Shown here in pieces: positions 1 to 6,796 of a stretch of DNA of 11,333 nucleotides. The stretch's first letter is position 1; every line of letters starts with the position of its first letter. The stretch comes from Alphaproteobacteria bacterium. Its GTDB lineage: Bacteria > Pseudomonadota > Alphaproteobacteria > JALRGP01. The translations under genes and the position numbers were made by a program. A model generated the notes under the pieces. It was given only the letters and a program-made list of their open reading frames with translations, did no database searches and had not been told where the DNA came from. The stretch is taken from contig JALRGP010000024.1 in assembly GCA_023259685.1 (NCBI GenBank), positions 1 through 11,333 of the forward strand, read 5' to 3'.

Positions 1-626
1 AACCCATGTAAAAATTGGGATGATTTTTGGGCCGCCATCACCCGGTAACGATATTGATCTTCTCCAATCTTTTTCAAAAATGTCAAAGATAATTTTTGAA
101 AACCATAAATCATTGCAATGCCAACCAAAAAATACGACATGAGTGCGGGACTGGTCCACCACAAACACCCAATTAAACAACATGTAATGAGAATTTCATT
201 AAAAACCTCGGACAAAAACGTCATCAAAACCCCAAATTTATCCGTATCCGTTTCAATGACCGATTGATAATAAGAAGAATTACGATTGATAAAATCAACA
301 TAACGAAGACCACCATAGGTTTGAAGCAGCTTCTGTGACAATGACGCCACAATGGATTTAATAGTATGTTGGCGAAAAACAGAATCAAGATTGAAAAAAA
401 TACATTTGGATATGAAAAATGCCAATAATATTCCGCTCACGACCCGAGAGGTTAAGTGAATACCCATGACAACAATTGGATCAGACGTTAAAAATGATTT
501 AACCCACACGGCCACCATGGCGGCCGTCATTAATTCCAAAATTGCCAAACATAGGGAAGACGCACTTAAAATAAACCATTTCTTTCTTTGAGAGTGATCC
601 AGTATTTTAAAAATTTTTTTAAACAC
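1..626 (-). CDS. ABC exporter transmembrane domain, N-terminal part (runs off left edge)
   Basis: About 208 codons read without a stop on the minus strand from a GTG at 626-624 to the window edge. The protein begins MFKKIFKILDHSQRKKW, a short basic amphipathic stretch followed by a long hydrophobic segment (ILSASSLCLAILELMTAAMV). This is the usual opening of type IV ABC exporter membrane domains such as PglK or MsbA-like flippases. Further hydrophobic segments lie near residues 60-75 and 145-185. The in-frame stop just upstream (TAA near 657) leaves no ATG, so GTG is the only good start. The ATP-binding domain would lie outside the window, so the family call rests on N-terminal architecture alone. 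It is divergent from the glycosyltransferase at 946, which would fit export or flipping of a lipid-linked envelope sugar; that is inference and the substrate is unknown. Confidence 0.7.
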   Translation of the reverse strand, partial: MFKKIFKILDHSQRKKWFILSASSLCLAILELMTAAMVAVWVKSFLTSDPIVVMGIHLTSRVVSGILLAFFISKCIFFNLDSVFRQHTIKSIVASLSQKLLQTYGGLRYVDFINRNSSYYQSVIETDTDKFGVLMTFLSEVFNEILITCCLIGCLWWTSPALMSYFLVGIAMIYGFQKLSLTFLKKIGEDQYRYRVMAAQKSSQFLHG

Positions 627-654
627 ACTGATGCTTTGTTGTTTAAGATATGTT

Positions 655-684
655 ATTTAACTATATTTATGGCTTTTTTGTCAA
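655..684 (-). promoter_or_regulatory. Probable sigma-70-type promoter for the ABC exporter gene
   Basis: On the minus strand a perfect -35 box TTGACA (684-679) is followed after 18 bases by TTAAAT (660-655), which matches four of six -10 consensus positions. Initiation near 648 would leave a leader of about 20 bases before the GTG start at 626. Confidence 0.4.
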
Positions 685-889
685 ATTTTTCATGCGTAGG
701 GCAGAAATTTTCGTTTTGAACCAGAAATCAGGGTATTTAAAGCCTTCACTTTTCTATTTTATTAGGTATTTTAGCCAACATGAAAGTAATCTCATTTTAT
801 AATTATTTTTCTAAAATTTTCCCTATTTTAACAGACACTTTTTCTATTTACAAAAAATCGTCGGGTGTTAAGCTGCTGGCTTGTAAGTT

Positions 890-918
890 TTATAACAAAA
901 TTTTGTCTGTGATATAAT
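890..918 (+). promoter_or_regulatory. Candidate promoter for the glycosyltransferase-GHMP kinase pair
   Basis: A perfect -10 hexamer TATAAT lies at 913-918, with a weak -35 (TTATAA, 890-895) at 17-base spacing. The expected start near 925 leaves about 20 bases of leader. No clear Shine-Dalgarno precedes the ATG at 946. A/T-rich spacers produce such boxes by chance, so confidence is moderate. Confidence 0.4.
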
Positions 919-945
919 TGTGTAAATGTTCAATCATTTTACAAA

Positions 946-1905
946 ATGATTTCGGTTATCATTCCGATATTTAACGAAGAAGGTAATATCACTGTTTTAT
1001 TAAAGCGTTTGACAACAACTTTAAGCTCATGTCGTAAAAATTTTGAAATTATTTGCATCAATGATGGAAGTATTGACGGATCGTTAGCTTTGTTATTAGA
1101 ATGCCAAAAATCAATGCCATTTTTAGTTGTGGTAGATTTTTACAGAAATTTTGGGCAACATATGGCCATCTTGGCCGGATTTGAGCATGCTAAGGGTGAT
1201 GTTGTCATAACTATCGACGCTGATTTACAAAATCCCCCAGAAGCCATTCCCAATTTAATTGAAAAATTTGATCAAGGATATGATTATATAGGGACTTTTC
1301 GTCATCACCGAAAAGATAGTTTTTTCAGAACATACGCATCAAAAATGATCAATTGGATTCGAGAAAAAACTTCACATATTCGCATGGTTGATCAAGGATG
1401 CATGTTACGTGCGTACGGTCGTCATATTATCACACAGATTATTAAAACAAATGATCCATGTACTTTTATTCCGGCTCTTGCTCATCAATTCGCAACACGT
1501 ACCATTGAAATTCCTATTGACCATTTTGAGCGGCACAGCGGCGAATCAAAATACAACTTATACCGATTGATTCGTTTAAATTTTGATCTGATTACAGGTA
1601 CATCTTTAGTTCCACTACAATTATTTACCATTTGTGGTGGCTTTTTAAGTTTAATGAGTACAGTGTTGGTTGTATATTTGCTAGCAAGGCGCCTATTCAT
1701 CGGTCCAGAAGTTGAAGGGGTTTTTACGCTCTTTGCGATTATGTTTTTTTTAATCAGCTTTTTAATCATGGGTGTTGGTATTGCCGGAGAATATGTAGGG
1801 CGAATCTTTTTAAATATTTCAAAAAAACCTCACTATATTGTGAAACGTGTGTACAAAAAATTAGATGGCGAGGAGAAAATTATTAAATTATCAAAGGATT
1901 TCTAG
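946..1905 (+). CDS. ArnC-like polyprenyl-phosphate glycosyltransferase (GT2 family)
   Basis: This 319-residue inner-membrane GT2 enzyme likely transfers a sugar from a nucleotide donor to undecaprenyl phosphate at the cytoplasmic face. The catalytic domain opens with VIIPIFNEEGN (residues 4-14) and carries INDGS (38-42), NFGQHMAILAGF (68-79) and the metal-binding DAD followed by LQNPPE (91-99). ASKMIN (131-136), GCMLRAYGRHI (151-161) and the GESKY motif (199-203) follow. Two hydrophobic helices near 223-247 and 258-282 lead into GEYVGRI (281-287). Length, motif order and the C-terminal two-helix anchor closely match E. coli ArnC, the undecaprenyl-phosphate 4-formamido-arabinose transferase. 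Dolichol-phosphate-mannose-synthase and GtrB-like enzymes share this plan, so the donor sugar is not settled. None of the other arn genes is nearby. The kinase gene begins three bases after the stop. Confidence 0.85.
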   Translation: MISVIIPIFNEEGNITVLLKRLTTTLSSCRKNFEIICINDGSIDGSLALLLECQKSMPFLVVVDFYRNFGQHMAILAGFEHAKGDVVITIDADLQNPPEAIPNLIEKFDQGYDYIGTFRHHRKDSFFRTYASKMINWIREKTSHIRMVDQGCMLRAYGRHIITQIIKTNDPCTFIPALAHQFATRTIEIPIDHFERHSGESKYNLYRLIRLNFDLITGTSLVPLQLFTICGGFLSLMSTVLVVYLLARRLFIGPEVEGVFTLFAIMFFLISFLIMGVGIAGEYVGRIFLNISKKPHYIVKRVYKKLDGEEKIIKLSKDF

Positions 1906-1908
1906 CAG

Positions 1909-2829
1909 GTGATTTCCAAAGCATTTTCTAAATTTTTGTTATGCGGAGAATATATTTCAATTTTTGAGCCCTTGTCGTTAATTTACCAGGCTCCCTTTGA
2001 AACGACCATGAGATGGACAAAAATAGATGATTCTTATTTAGTTATTCATAGTTCGCAAGGAAAATATACGTATCGACTTCCTATTACAGATATTGATTCT
2101 TACGATGATTACAAGGGGATATTAGAACTTTTTAAAATGTATCATATTTCTTCTGAGATGGGGTGCCACATTGATATTTTATCTTGTGTTCCGCAAAAAT
2201 CAGGATTAGGGTCGTCGGCGTCTTTGTTGGTCGCATGCGCTAAGGGTATTGAGGCATTTTATGGCTTATCATCACCGTTTTTACTTGATCATTGTAAGAA
2301 TGCAGAATATTGGTACCACGGCATCTCCAGTGGCATCGATGTTTTATCATGTTTTTATGGAGGTGCCTTATGCATCCAAGGTCAAGGTGAGCAACGAAAA
2401 ATTGAGCATCTTCCACTGTTACCACTAAAGGGAGTCATTGTCCATACAGGTTTGAGTGATTCCTATACCTCTGATTGTGTGAGCCATGTTTTAAAAATGC
2501 ATCCATCAACCTCTTCTTTATGGTCGATGGGGCGTTTATATGCATTGAGCATGATTGAATCTTATAAAAAAAAAGCCATAGCTGAATTTTATCATTCAGT
2601 GAATCAATATGATGATTTCTTAAGGCAACTGGGTGTGGTGCCAATGAAAGTTCAGATGTTTTTGAATGAATGGAAATCTTTTGGGGGAGTTGGAAAAATA
2701 TGTGGATCTGGTAGTGTTGAAGGAGAAGGTGCTGGTATTGTCATGTTATTACATGATGATGATCATCAATCTGATGCGATAACATCATTATGTCGGGCGT
2801 TTGGATATTCAATATTGTTCCAAATTTAA
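1909..2829 (+). CDS. GHMP-family kinase, mevalonate-kinase-like
   Basis: This is a 306-residue soluble small-molecule kinase. The N-terminal SKFLLCGEY (7-15) matches the start of mevalonate-type kinases (GKxxLxGEH/Y). The ATP-binding GHMP motif is PQKSGLGSSAS (95-105). GISSGID (138-144) places the likely catalytic Asp at 144, as in the SGID of mevalonate kinases. The third GHMP motif is KICGSGSVEGEGAG (263-276). In the mevalonate pathway such an enzyme phosphorylates mevalonate toward isopentenyl diphosphate, the precursor of undecaprenyl phosphate. That would link it to the upstream glycosyltransferase, which uses that lipid; this is inference. Sugar or heptose kinases of the same superfamily are the alternative, although the GEY opening favours the mevalonate group. 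The start is GTG, chosen because AAAGGA (1893-1898) lies ten bases upstream. An A9 tract (2566-2574) lies within the frame. Confidence 0.72.
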   Translation: MISKAFSKFLLCGEYISIFEPLSLIYQAPFETTMRWTKIDDSYLVIHSSQGKYTYRLPITDIDSYDDYKGILELFKMYHISSEMGCHIDILSCVPQKSGLGSSASLLVACAKGIEAFYGLSSPFLLDHCKNAEYWYHGISSGIDVLSCFYGGALCIQGQGEQRKIEHLPLLPLKGVIVHTGLSDSYTSDCVSHVLKMHPSTSSLWSMGRLYALSMIESYKKKAIAEFYHSVNQYDDFLRQLGVVPMKVQMFLNEWKSFGGVGKICGSGSVEGEGAGIVMLLHDDDHQSDAITSLCRAFGYSILFQI

Positions 2830-2838
2830 AGGAACAAT
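2814..2838 (+). terminator. Stem-loop over the kinase stop codon, possible weak terminator
   Basis: ATTGTTCC (2814-2821) and GGAACAAT (2831-2838) form a perfect 8-bp stem with a 9-base A/T loop that contains the stop codon. No U-run follows, so it is not a canonical intrinsic terminator. It could stabilise the 3' end of the two-gene mRNA. Confidence 0.35.
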
Positions 2839-2934
2839 GCATAATCGAGTATATTCTAAAAAATTTTGACCCCTGACTATTTAAAAAATCAATTGATTAA
2901 TCTAATAAAAATTGTTACTATATAAAAACTGATA

Positions 2935-4341
2935 ATGATTAATTTTTTTATGGCTTGTGATATTTTAATTATTGATGACGAAAAAGATATCAGAGATTTG
3001 ATATCCGATGTCTTAAAGGATGAAGGCTATATGACACGTGTTGCATCAGATAGTATAGAAGCTTTGGATCAAATAAAAAAATGCCAACCAACAGCAGTCA
3101 TTTTAGATATTTGGTTAGGTAATGGTTCACGTGACGGCATGGATATTTTAGACATTATTCAATCGAATCACCCTTATGTTCCTGTTATTATGATCAGTGG
3201 TCATGAAACCGTTGATGCGGCTGTATCATCGATTAAAAAGGGAGCTTTTGATTTTTTAGCAAAGCCATTCCAGATTCAAAAATTAATTTCCACACTGGAG
3301 GCTGGTATTCGTTATTCTAGATTAAAACAAGAAAGCGATGAATTGCGTTTGAAAACGGGCATGGGGCAATCATTAATCGGACAAACATCTGCAATGCTGA
3401 ATGTTTTTTCCAAAATTGAAGAATTATCTCAATCATCTTCTCATTTATTAATCCAGGGAGAGGTTGGATGTGGAAAAAGAAGTGTTGCCAAAGAAATTCA
3501 TAAAAAATCATCCATCAATGCGGGACCATTTATAGAGTTGAATTGCCGATCTATGCCACAGAGGGACATTGAAATAGAGTTATTTGGTGTGGATATTATT
3601 GGAAACAGTCCCCATGGCGGACGACGTATTGGGGCCCTTGAAAAAGCGCATGGTGGAACGTTATATATTTCTTCTATGGAGCTGATGCCCATGTCCAGTC
3701 AAAATAAATTAAATTACTTTTTTAAAAATAAAAGCTTTACCCGTTTAGGCAGTGAACATCATGTTCATGTTAATGTTCGCATCATAGGATCGACGTTACA
3801 ACCAATATCAACATGTGTGAATAATAAAACATTATTGGATGAATTATGTTATCGCTTAAGTGCTCATATTATTCAAATTCCGTCTCTCAAAGAAAGGGCA
3901 AGCGATATCCCATTGCTTGTGAAACAGTTATCAAAACATATGTCTGCCCTATGTGGTGTCCAACCAAAACGTTTTTCCCAAGAAGCAATGGCCTTGCTTC
4001 AAATTCATAAATGGAAAAATAATATGCATGAGTTAAGACATTTAATGGAGTCGATTTTTATTCATCATCCAAATAGTGATCCGATTGATGTAGATCACTT
4101 GCCTAAAATTACGCCTCCTGCATCATTAAAAGAAGAAAAATTACCCATTACATTGTCGGATAATGCCCAAATGATTATTATGCCATTAAAGGATGCAAAG
4201 CGTTTATTTGAAAAACAATATTTATCTATACAGCTAACGCGTTTTGGTGGAAATATTTCTCAAACTGCGGAATTTGTAGGCATGGAACGATCTGCATTAT
4301 ACCGTAAATTAAAGGTGCTTGGGGTTTTGACAGAATCTTAG
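2935..4341 (+). CDS. ntrX: NtrX-type sigma-54 family response regulator
   Basis: This transcription regulator is normally phosphorylated by the membrane kinase NtrY and controls nitrogen, redox or envelope genes in alphaproteobacteria. The receiver domain (about 8-125) has acidic Asp14/Asp15, phospho-acceptor Asp58 in ILDIW, Ser88 in ISGH and Lys110 in AKPF. The AAA+ domain (about 145-395) has a Walker A GEVGCGKRS (175-183) and the arginine-bearing segments CYRLSA and LKERASDIP. The Fis-type helix-turn-helix is at about 425-466. The sigma-54-contacting GAFTGA loop is absent, as is usual in NtrX. Unusually, the Walker B position reads TLYISSMEL, where relatives have TLFLDEI, so ATP hydrolysis is doubtful. 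Homologues begin MA-DILI-DDE, so the ATG at 2950 may be the true start rather than 2935; neither has a clear ribosome binding site. No ntrY lies nearby. It heads a run with the next two genes. Confidence 0.88.
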   Translation: MINFFMACDILIIDDEKDIRDLISDVLKDEGYMTRVASDSIEALDQIKKCQPTAVILDIWLGNGSRDGMDILDIIQSNHPYVPVIMISGHETVDAAVSSIKKGAFDFLAKPFQIQKLISTLEAGIRYSRLKQESDELRLKTGMGQSLIGQTSAMLNVFSKIEELSQSSSHLLIQGEVGCGKRSVAKEIHKKSSINAGPFIELNCRSMPQRDIEIELFGVDIIGNSPHGGRRIGALEKAHGGTLYISSMELMPMSSQNKLNYFFKNKSFTRLGSEHHVHVNVRIIGSTLQPISTCVNNKTLLDELCYRLSAHIIQIPSLKERASDIPLLVKQLSKHMSALCGVQPKRFSQEAMALLQIHKWKNNMHELRHLMESIFIHHPNSDPIDVDHLPKITPPASLKEEKLPITLSDNAQMIIMPLKDAKRLFEKQYLSIQLTRFGGNISQTAEFVGMERSALYRKLKVLGVLTES

Positions 4342-4375
4342 ATATAATGAAATATATACGATACACTATTCTATT

Positions 4376-4807
4376 ATGCCTTTCTTAGTGGCAGTAATGT
4401 TATTATCTGTCCCCTCACTAATAAATTCTAGCAAATTACAAGCGGAACATCAATTGAAAAAAAAACCAACCCAAAAAGTTCTGATTGTAAACCAAAATTC
4501 TCAAGAAAGCTCTGTGTTCGATATTGATAAAAAATCTAAACGTGCGGGAGCAAAAAAAGTATCTAGACGGCTCCTGTTTGGTAAAAATAACTCTTCTTTA
4601 TCGTTGGACAGCATGAATCCTTCTCTGACGGAATATGGTGACGCCAACCATGACTCATCGAACGACGATGACGAAGATAGCAATAAAAACCTCATCAATA
4701 CCCCTATTTCTATGCGTCCTCCCCATAAAATTTCTCCTCTTAATAAATTAGAAGCAGGGATCCAAAGAACGCAATCTGTTTTGCTTGTGAAAAAGAAAAG
4801 AAAATGA
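4376..4807 (+). CDS. Small secreted lysine-rich protein of unknown function
   Basis: I do not recognise this 143-residue protein. It starts with a hydrophobic stretch (MPFLVAVMLLSVPSLINSS) followed by a hydrophilic, low-complexity chain. That chain has basic patches (HQLKKKP, DKKSKRAGAKKVSRR), an acidic run SSNDDDEDSN near residues 100-108, and a basic C-terminus ending LLVKKKRK. The hydrophobic start has no positive n-region. A second ATG at 4347, five bases after the ntrX stop, opens MKYIRYTILLCL in another frame and stops at 4388. Adding one base near 4380-4385 would fuse the two into a textbook signal peptide. The real gene may therefore begin at 4347 and be frameshifted here, or the 4376 start may be correct. 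The stop overlaps the acpS start (ATGA), implying translational coupling. An A9 tract lies at 4457-4465. An envelope or secreted role is inference. Confidence 0.55.
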   Translation: MPFLVAVMLLSVPSLINSSKLQAEHQLKKKPTQKVLIVNQNSQESSVFDIDKKSKRAGAKKVSRRLLFGKNNSSLSLDSMNPSLTEYGDANHDSSNDDDEDSNKNLINTPISMRPPHKISPLNKLEAGIQRTQSVLLVKKKRK

Positions 4808-5163
4808 TCGGATGTGATCTGCTAGATTCTCGAAGGATTGAAAAAATTTATGCCAAATATGGGCAAAGGTTTTTAAATAAAGTATTTACTCAACATGAGC
4901 AAGAACAGGCTTTTATCAAAAAAGAATGTATATTAAGGTTTTGTAAATTATTTTCCGCAAAAGAGGCGGCTATTAAGGCGATTGGGAATTATCATGGTAT
5001 TAAATGGCATGATTTTGAGATTACCCACGATGAATTTGGAAAACCTCACATAGAAATCAAAGGGCAGGCTCATTTAAACATTCCTTTTCCCTACAAGTCT
5101 TGGGTGACGTTATCGGATGAGATTCCTTTTGTGATGGCTGTTGTTTATTTACAGCCCATTTAA
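4804..5163 (+). CDS. acpS: Holo-[acyl-carrier-protein] synthase
   Basis: AcpS transfers the 4'-phosphopantetheine arm of coenzyme A to a serine of acyl carrier protein, activating it for fatty acid and lipid A synthesis in the cytoplasm. The 119-residue length is standard. The N-terminal IGCDLLDSRRIEKI (2-15) supplies the magnesium-binding Asp5. FSAKEAAIKAIG (50-61) is the signature, with metal ligand Glu54. The HGIKWHDFEI and GKPHIEI segments follow in the usual order. The C-terminal motif, usually SxSHE, here reads TLSDE (102-106) with Asp in place of His, a moderate departure. Its ATG shares bases with the stop of the preceding gene (ATGA), so it is probably translated by re-initiation; a purine-rich tract (GAAAAGAAA) precedes it. 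A strong terminator follows immediately. Confidence 0.88.
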   Translation: MIGCDLLDSRRIEKIYAKYGQRFLNKVFTQHEQEQAFIKKECILRFCKLFSAKEAAIKAIGNYHGIKWHDFEITHDEFGKPHIEIKGQAHLNIPFPYKSWVTLSDEIPFVMAVVYLQPI

Positions 5164-5164
5164 G

Positions 5165-5191
5165 AAAAAAGCAGCTTTCGCTGCTTTTTTT
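5165..5191. terminator. Bidirectional rho-independent terminator between acpS and pal
   Basis: GCAGC (5171-5175) and GCTGC (5180-5184) pair around a TTTC loop. The stem is extended by A6 (5165-5170) against T6 (5185-5190), giving a T-run on either strand. It lies directly after the acpS stop (5161-5163) and overlaps the stop codon of the convergent pal gene (5192-5190), so it can end both transcripts. Confidence 0.88.
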
Positions 5192-5649
5192 AGTTAACAA
5201 CAGTAATTGCTGCACGGTTTTGCGCGTGCTGTTCTTCTGTTGTTGCATCTGCAACAGGCTGCTTATTTTTGCCATAAGAAACAATTTTCAAACGGCTATT
5301 ATCAACACCTTGGTGTTTCAAATAATCAGATGCTGCATGGGCACGTTTTTCTCCCAAAGCGAGGTTGTGCTCAGCGGATCCGCGAGAATCGCAATGACCT
5401 TCAACGGTTGCAGTTGCGGCTGTGTGCACTTTGAACCAAGCTACTTGTTGATCTAAAACAGATTTTGCAGAATCTTGAACCTTTGCGCTATCAAAAGCAA
5501 AAAGGACACGGTCACGCACATTTTGTTTAAAATCAGCAGCTGTTCCTGGAGCAACAGCAGAAGATGCATCAACGTTTTCACAAACGTCGCCACCACACGT
5601 ACAAGCACCCAACAAAAGAAGTGCCAATGGAGAGAGTTTTTTTTAACAT
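5190..5649 (-). CDS. pal: Peptidoglycan-associated lipoprotein Pal, signal peptide out of frame
   Basis: Pal is an outer-membrane lipoprotein that binds peptidoglycan through an OmpA-like domain and works with TolB in envelope constriction and integrity. The domain is clear: VLFAFDSAKV, then VEGHCDSRGSAEHNLALGEKRA, with the diaminopimelate-binding Asp and the NRAAI arginine near the end. The lipobox is LLLLGAC. In the continuous frame the only start is TTG at 5627, with no ribosome binding site and no basic n-region. An ATG at 5649-5647, five bases after a strong AAGAGG (5660-5655), reads MLKK and then runs out of frame through an A8 tract (T8 on plus, 5637-5644). With seven A's the protein would be MLKKLSPLALLLLGAC onward, 152 residues with lipidated Cys16. 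I therefore annotate from 5649 with a one-base frame break. tolB is not adjacent. Confidence 0.88.
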
Positions 5650-5654
5650 ATTTT

Positions 5655-5660
5655 CCTCTT
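5655..5660 (-). promoter_or_regulatory. pal: Strong ribosome binding site that fixes the pal start
   Basis: AAGAGG on the minus strand lies five bases before the ATG at 5649-5647. It is the clearest Shine-Dalgarno sequence in the window and supports that ATG over the in-frame TTG at 5627. Confidence 0.75.
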
Positions 5661-5967
5661 TTCGAAAAGGTTAAAGACTATAAACAAGTTATATTAACAT
5701 GTTTCTTGTCACTTCATAGATTAAAAATACTTTTTTCAAGAGTATATTTTAAATTGTGTTTTTTTTACCACTTATTGATAGAATTTGTTTTTTTAAATAA
5801 TCTCTATCACTGGTTTACTTAAAAACGTTTCAATAGATTTTGGATTATTGATCAAATTTTTTATAAAATTAAGTCAAATTTAAATCACACCCCAAATGCG
5901 TTGATTTTTTGCATTTACCAAGATTCGTGTTATATGTAAAATGAAACTAACTATATATTTTTGTAAA
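5661..5967. other. Divergent intergenic region between pal and the beta-barrel gene
   Basis: This is about 300 bases of A/T-rich sequence with T-runs. It must contain the pal promoter (minus) and the outer-membrane protein promoter (plus). For the latter, TTGCAT (5909-5914) and TATATG (5931-5936) are 16 bases apart. Initiation near 5943 would favour a start at 5968 or 5971 over the ATG at 5941. No box for pal stands out. The apparent reading frames here are not convincing genes. Confidence 0.4.
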
Positions 5968-6758
5968 ATGATGAAAAAATTGGCCCTTCTTGGCCTGTGC
6001 ACATCAATCGCTTCCTCTTTGTCCATCAATATCGGTGCAAAAGTTGGAGCAGATGTTGGCGGCATATGGGATCGATCTGAAAACTTCACCCATCTGGATA
6101 CTGATGGCATGGATATATATTTTAGTCATAAAACGCTTTCTCAAAAAAAGGTGTTCAACGCGCGGGCGCCCTTATTTTGGTTTTACAATGGGTGCTGATT
6201 ATCACATTCAACGGTATTTTATTGGTGTTGAAGGAGAAATTGGGTGTCGTTTAAATTCGAAAAATAGCATAACCAGCGACACATTGCCGTACTTCGATCT
6301 TCTAGACGCAGCAAATGCTAGAGAAACAGCGATTACAATTTATCAAAAATCTACATTAAGACTTGGTGTTATTGGAAAAATTGGCATGGAAGTTTTTAAA
6401 AACACATCCGTTTATGGATTGTTGGGTCTTAATTTTCAAAGAATGAATTACCGGGCTCAAATCAATGATAATTATAACGGAGGAACGGAACTTCAATCAT
6501 TTTACTCTGCCCCTTCTCGTGCCTCTATGCGCCCCGGGATTGTATATGGAATAGGGATTCAGCACAAAGTTCATCAAAATATGTCTATTGGACTCGAGGG
6601 AAGATGGACACGTTTAAAAGCTGCATCCTATTCAATTGATAATCCTGCTCCAGATACCTATGCAGCAGTGGTTGCTGTTGCTACTCCAGCTTTTGACTCA
6701 GTTCCGCAAGGATCTGAAAAATTATCGGGCAGCTATAGACATTAATTTTTTTTTATGA
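5968..6758 (+). pseudogene. Outer-membrane beta-barrel protein gene with one or two frame breaks
   Basis: The protein starts with a signal peptide, MMKKLALLGLCTSIASSLS, then INIGAKVGADVGG, a typical mature start of small porin or OmpA-barrel proteins. This frame ends at 6196-6198. From about 6143-6170 the homology-like signal moves one frame on: RPYFGFTMGADYHI is followed by alternating strands FIGVEGEIG, LRLGVIGKIGMEV, SVYGLLGLNF, GIVYGIGIQHKV and MSIGLEGRW. Candidate slip sites are A7 (6143-6149) and CGCGGGCG (6160-6167). This second frame ends SGSYRH, a poor barrel end. One base less in the A5 run at 6717-6721 would give ENYRAAIDINFFL ending at 6758, a good terminal strand. The gene is thus decayed, or the sequence has base errors. 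An ATG at 5941 is possible but would add MKLTIYFCK before the signal peptide. The family is porin-like; the specific role is unknown. Confidence 0.7.
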
Positions 6759-6796
6759 TACAATTAATTTGTAGATTCCACTATAAATTTTAAAAG

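Larger units (their letters stand above)
627..945. other. Intergenic spacer between divergent genes
   Basis: This 319-base A/T-rich spacer separates the exporter gene from the glycosyltransferase gene. It holds the two candidate divergent promoters listed separately. A 36-codon reading frame at 692-802 has no ribosome binding site or recognisable protein features and is not called. I see no RNA gene, repeat or strong hairpin here. Confidence 0.6.

Noticed and set aside
692..802. 36-codon plus-strand reading frame in the spacer before the glycosyltransferase
   Set aside because: It has no ribosome binding site, no recognisable protein pattern and a composition like the surrounding spacer.
2893..2926. 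TTGATT and TATAAA boxes before ntrX as a promoter
   Set aside because: The spacing is 20-22 bases, too long for a confident sigma-70 promoter in such A/T-rich sequence.
5207..5822. Plus-strand reading frames opposite pal and in the following spacer
   Set aside because: They are antisense to the clear OmpA-like domain of pal or run through A/T-rich spacer, and their products are Cys/Phe-rich low-complexity chains.
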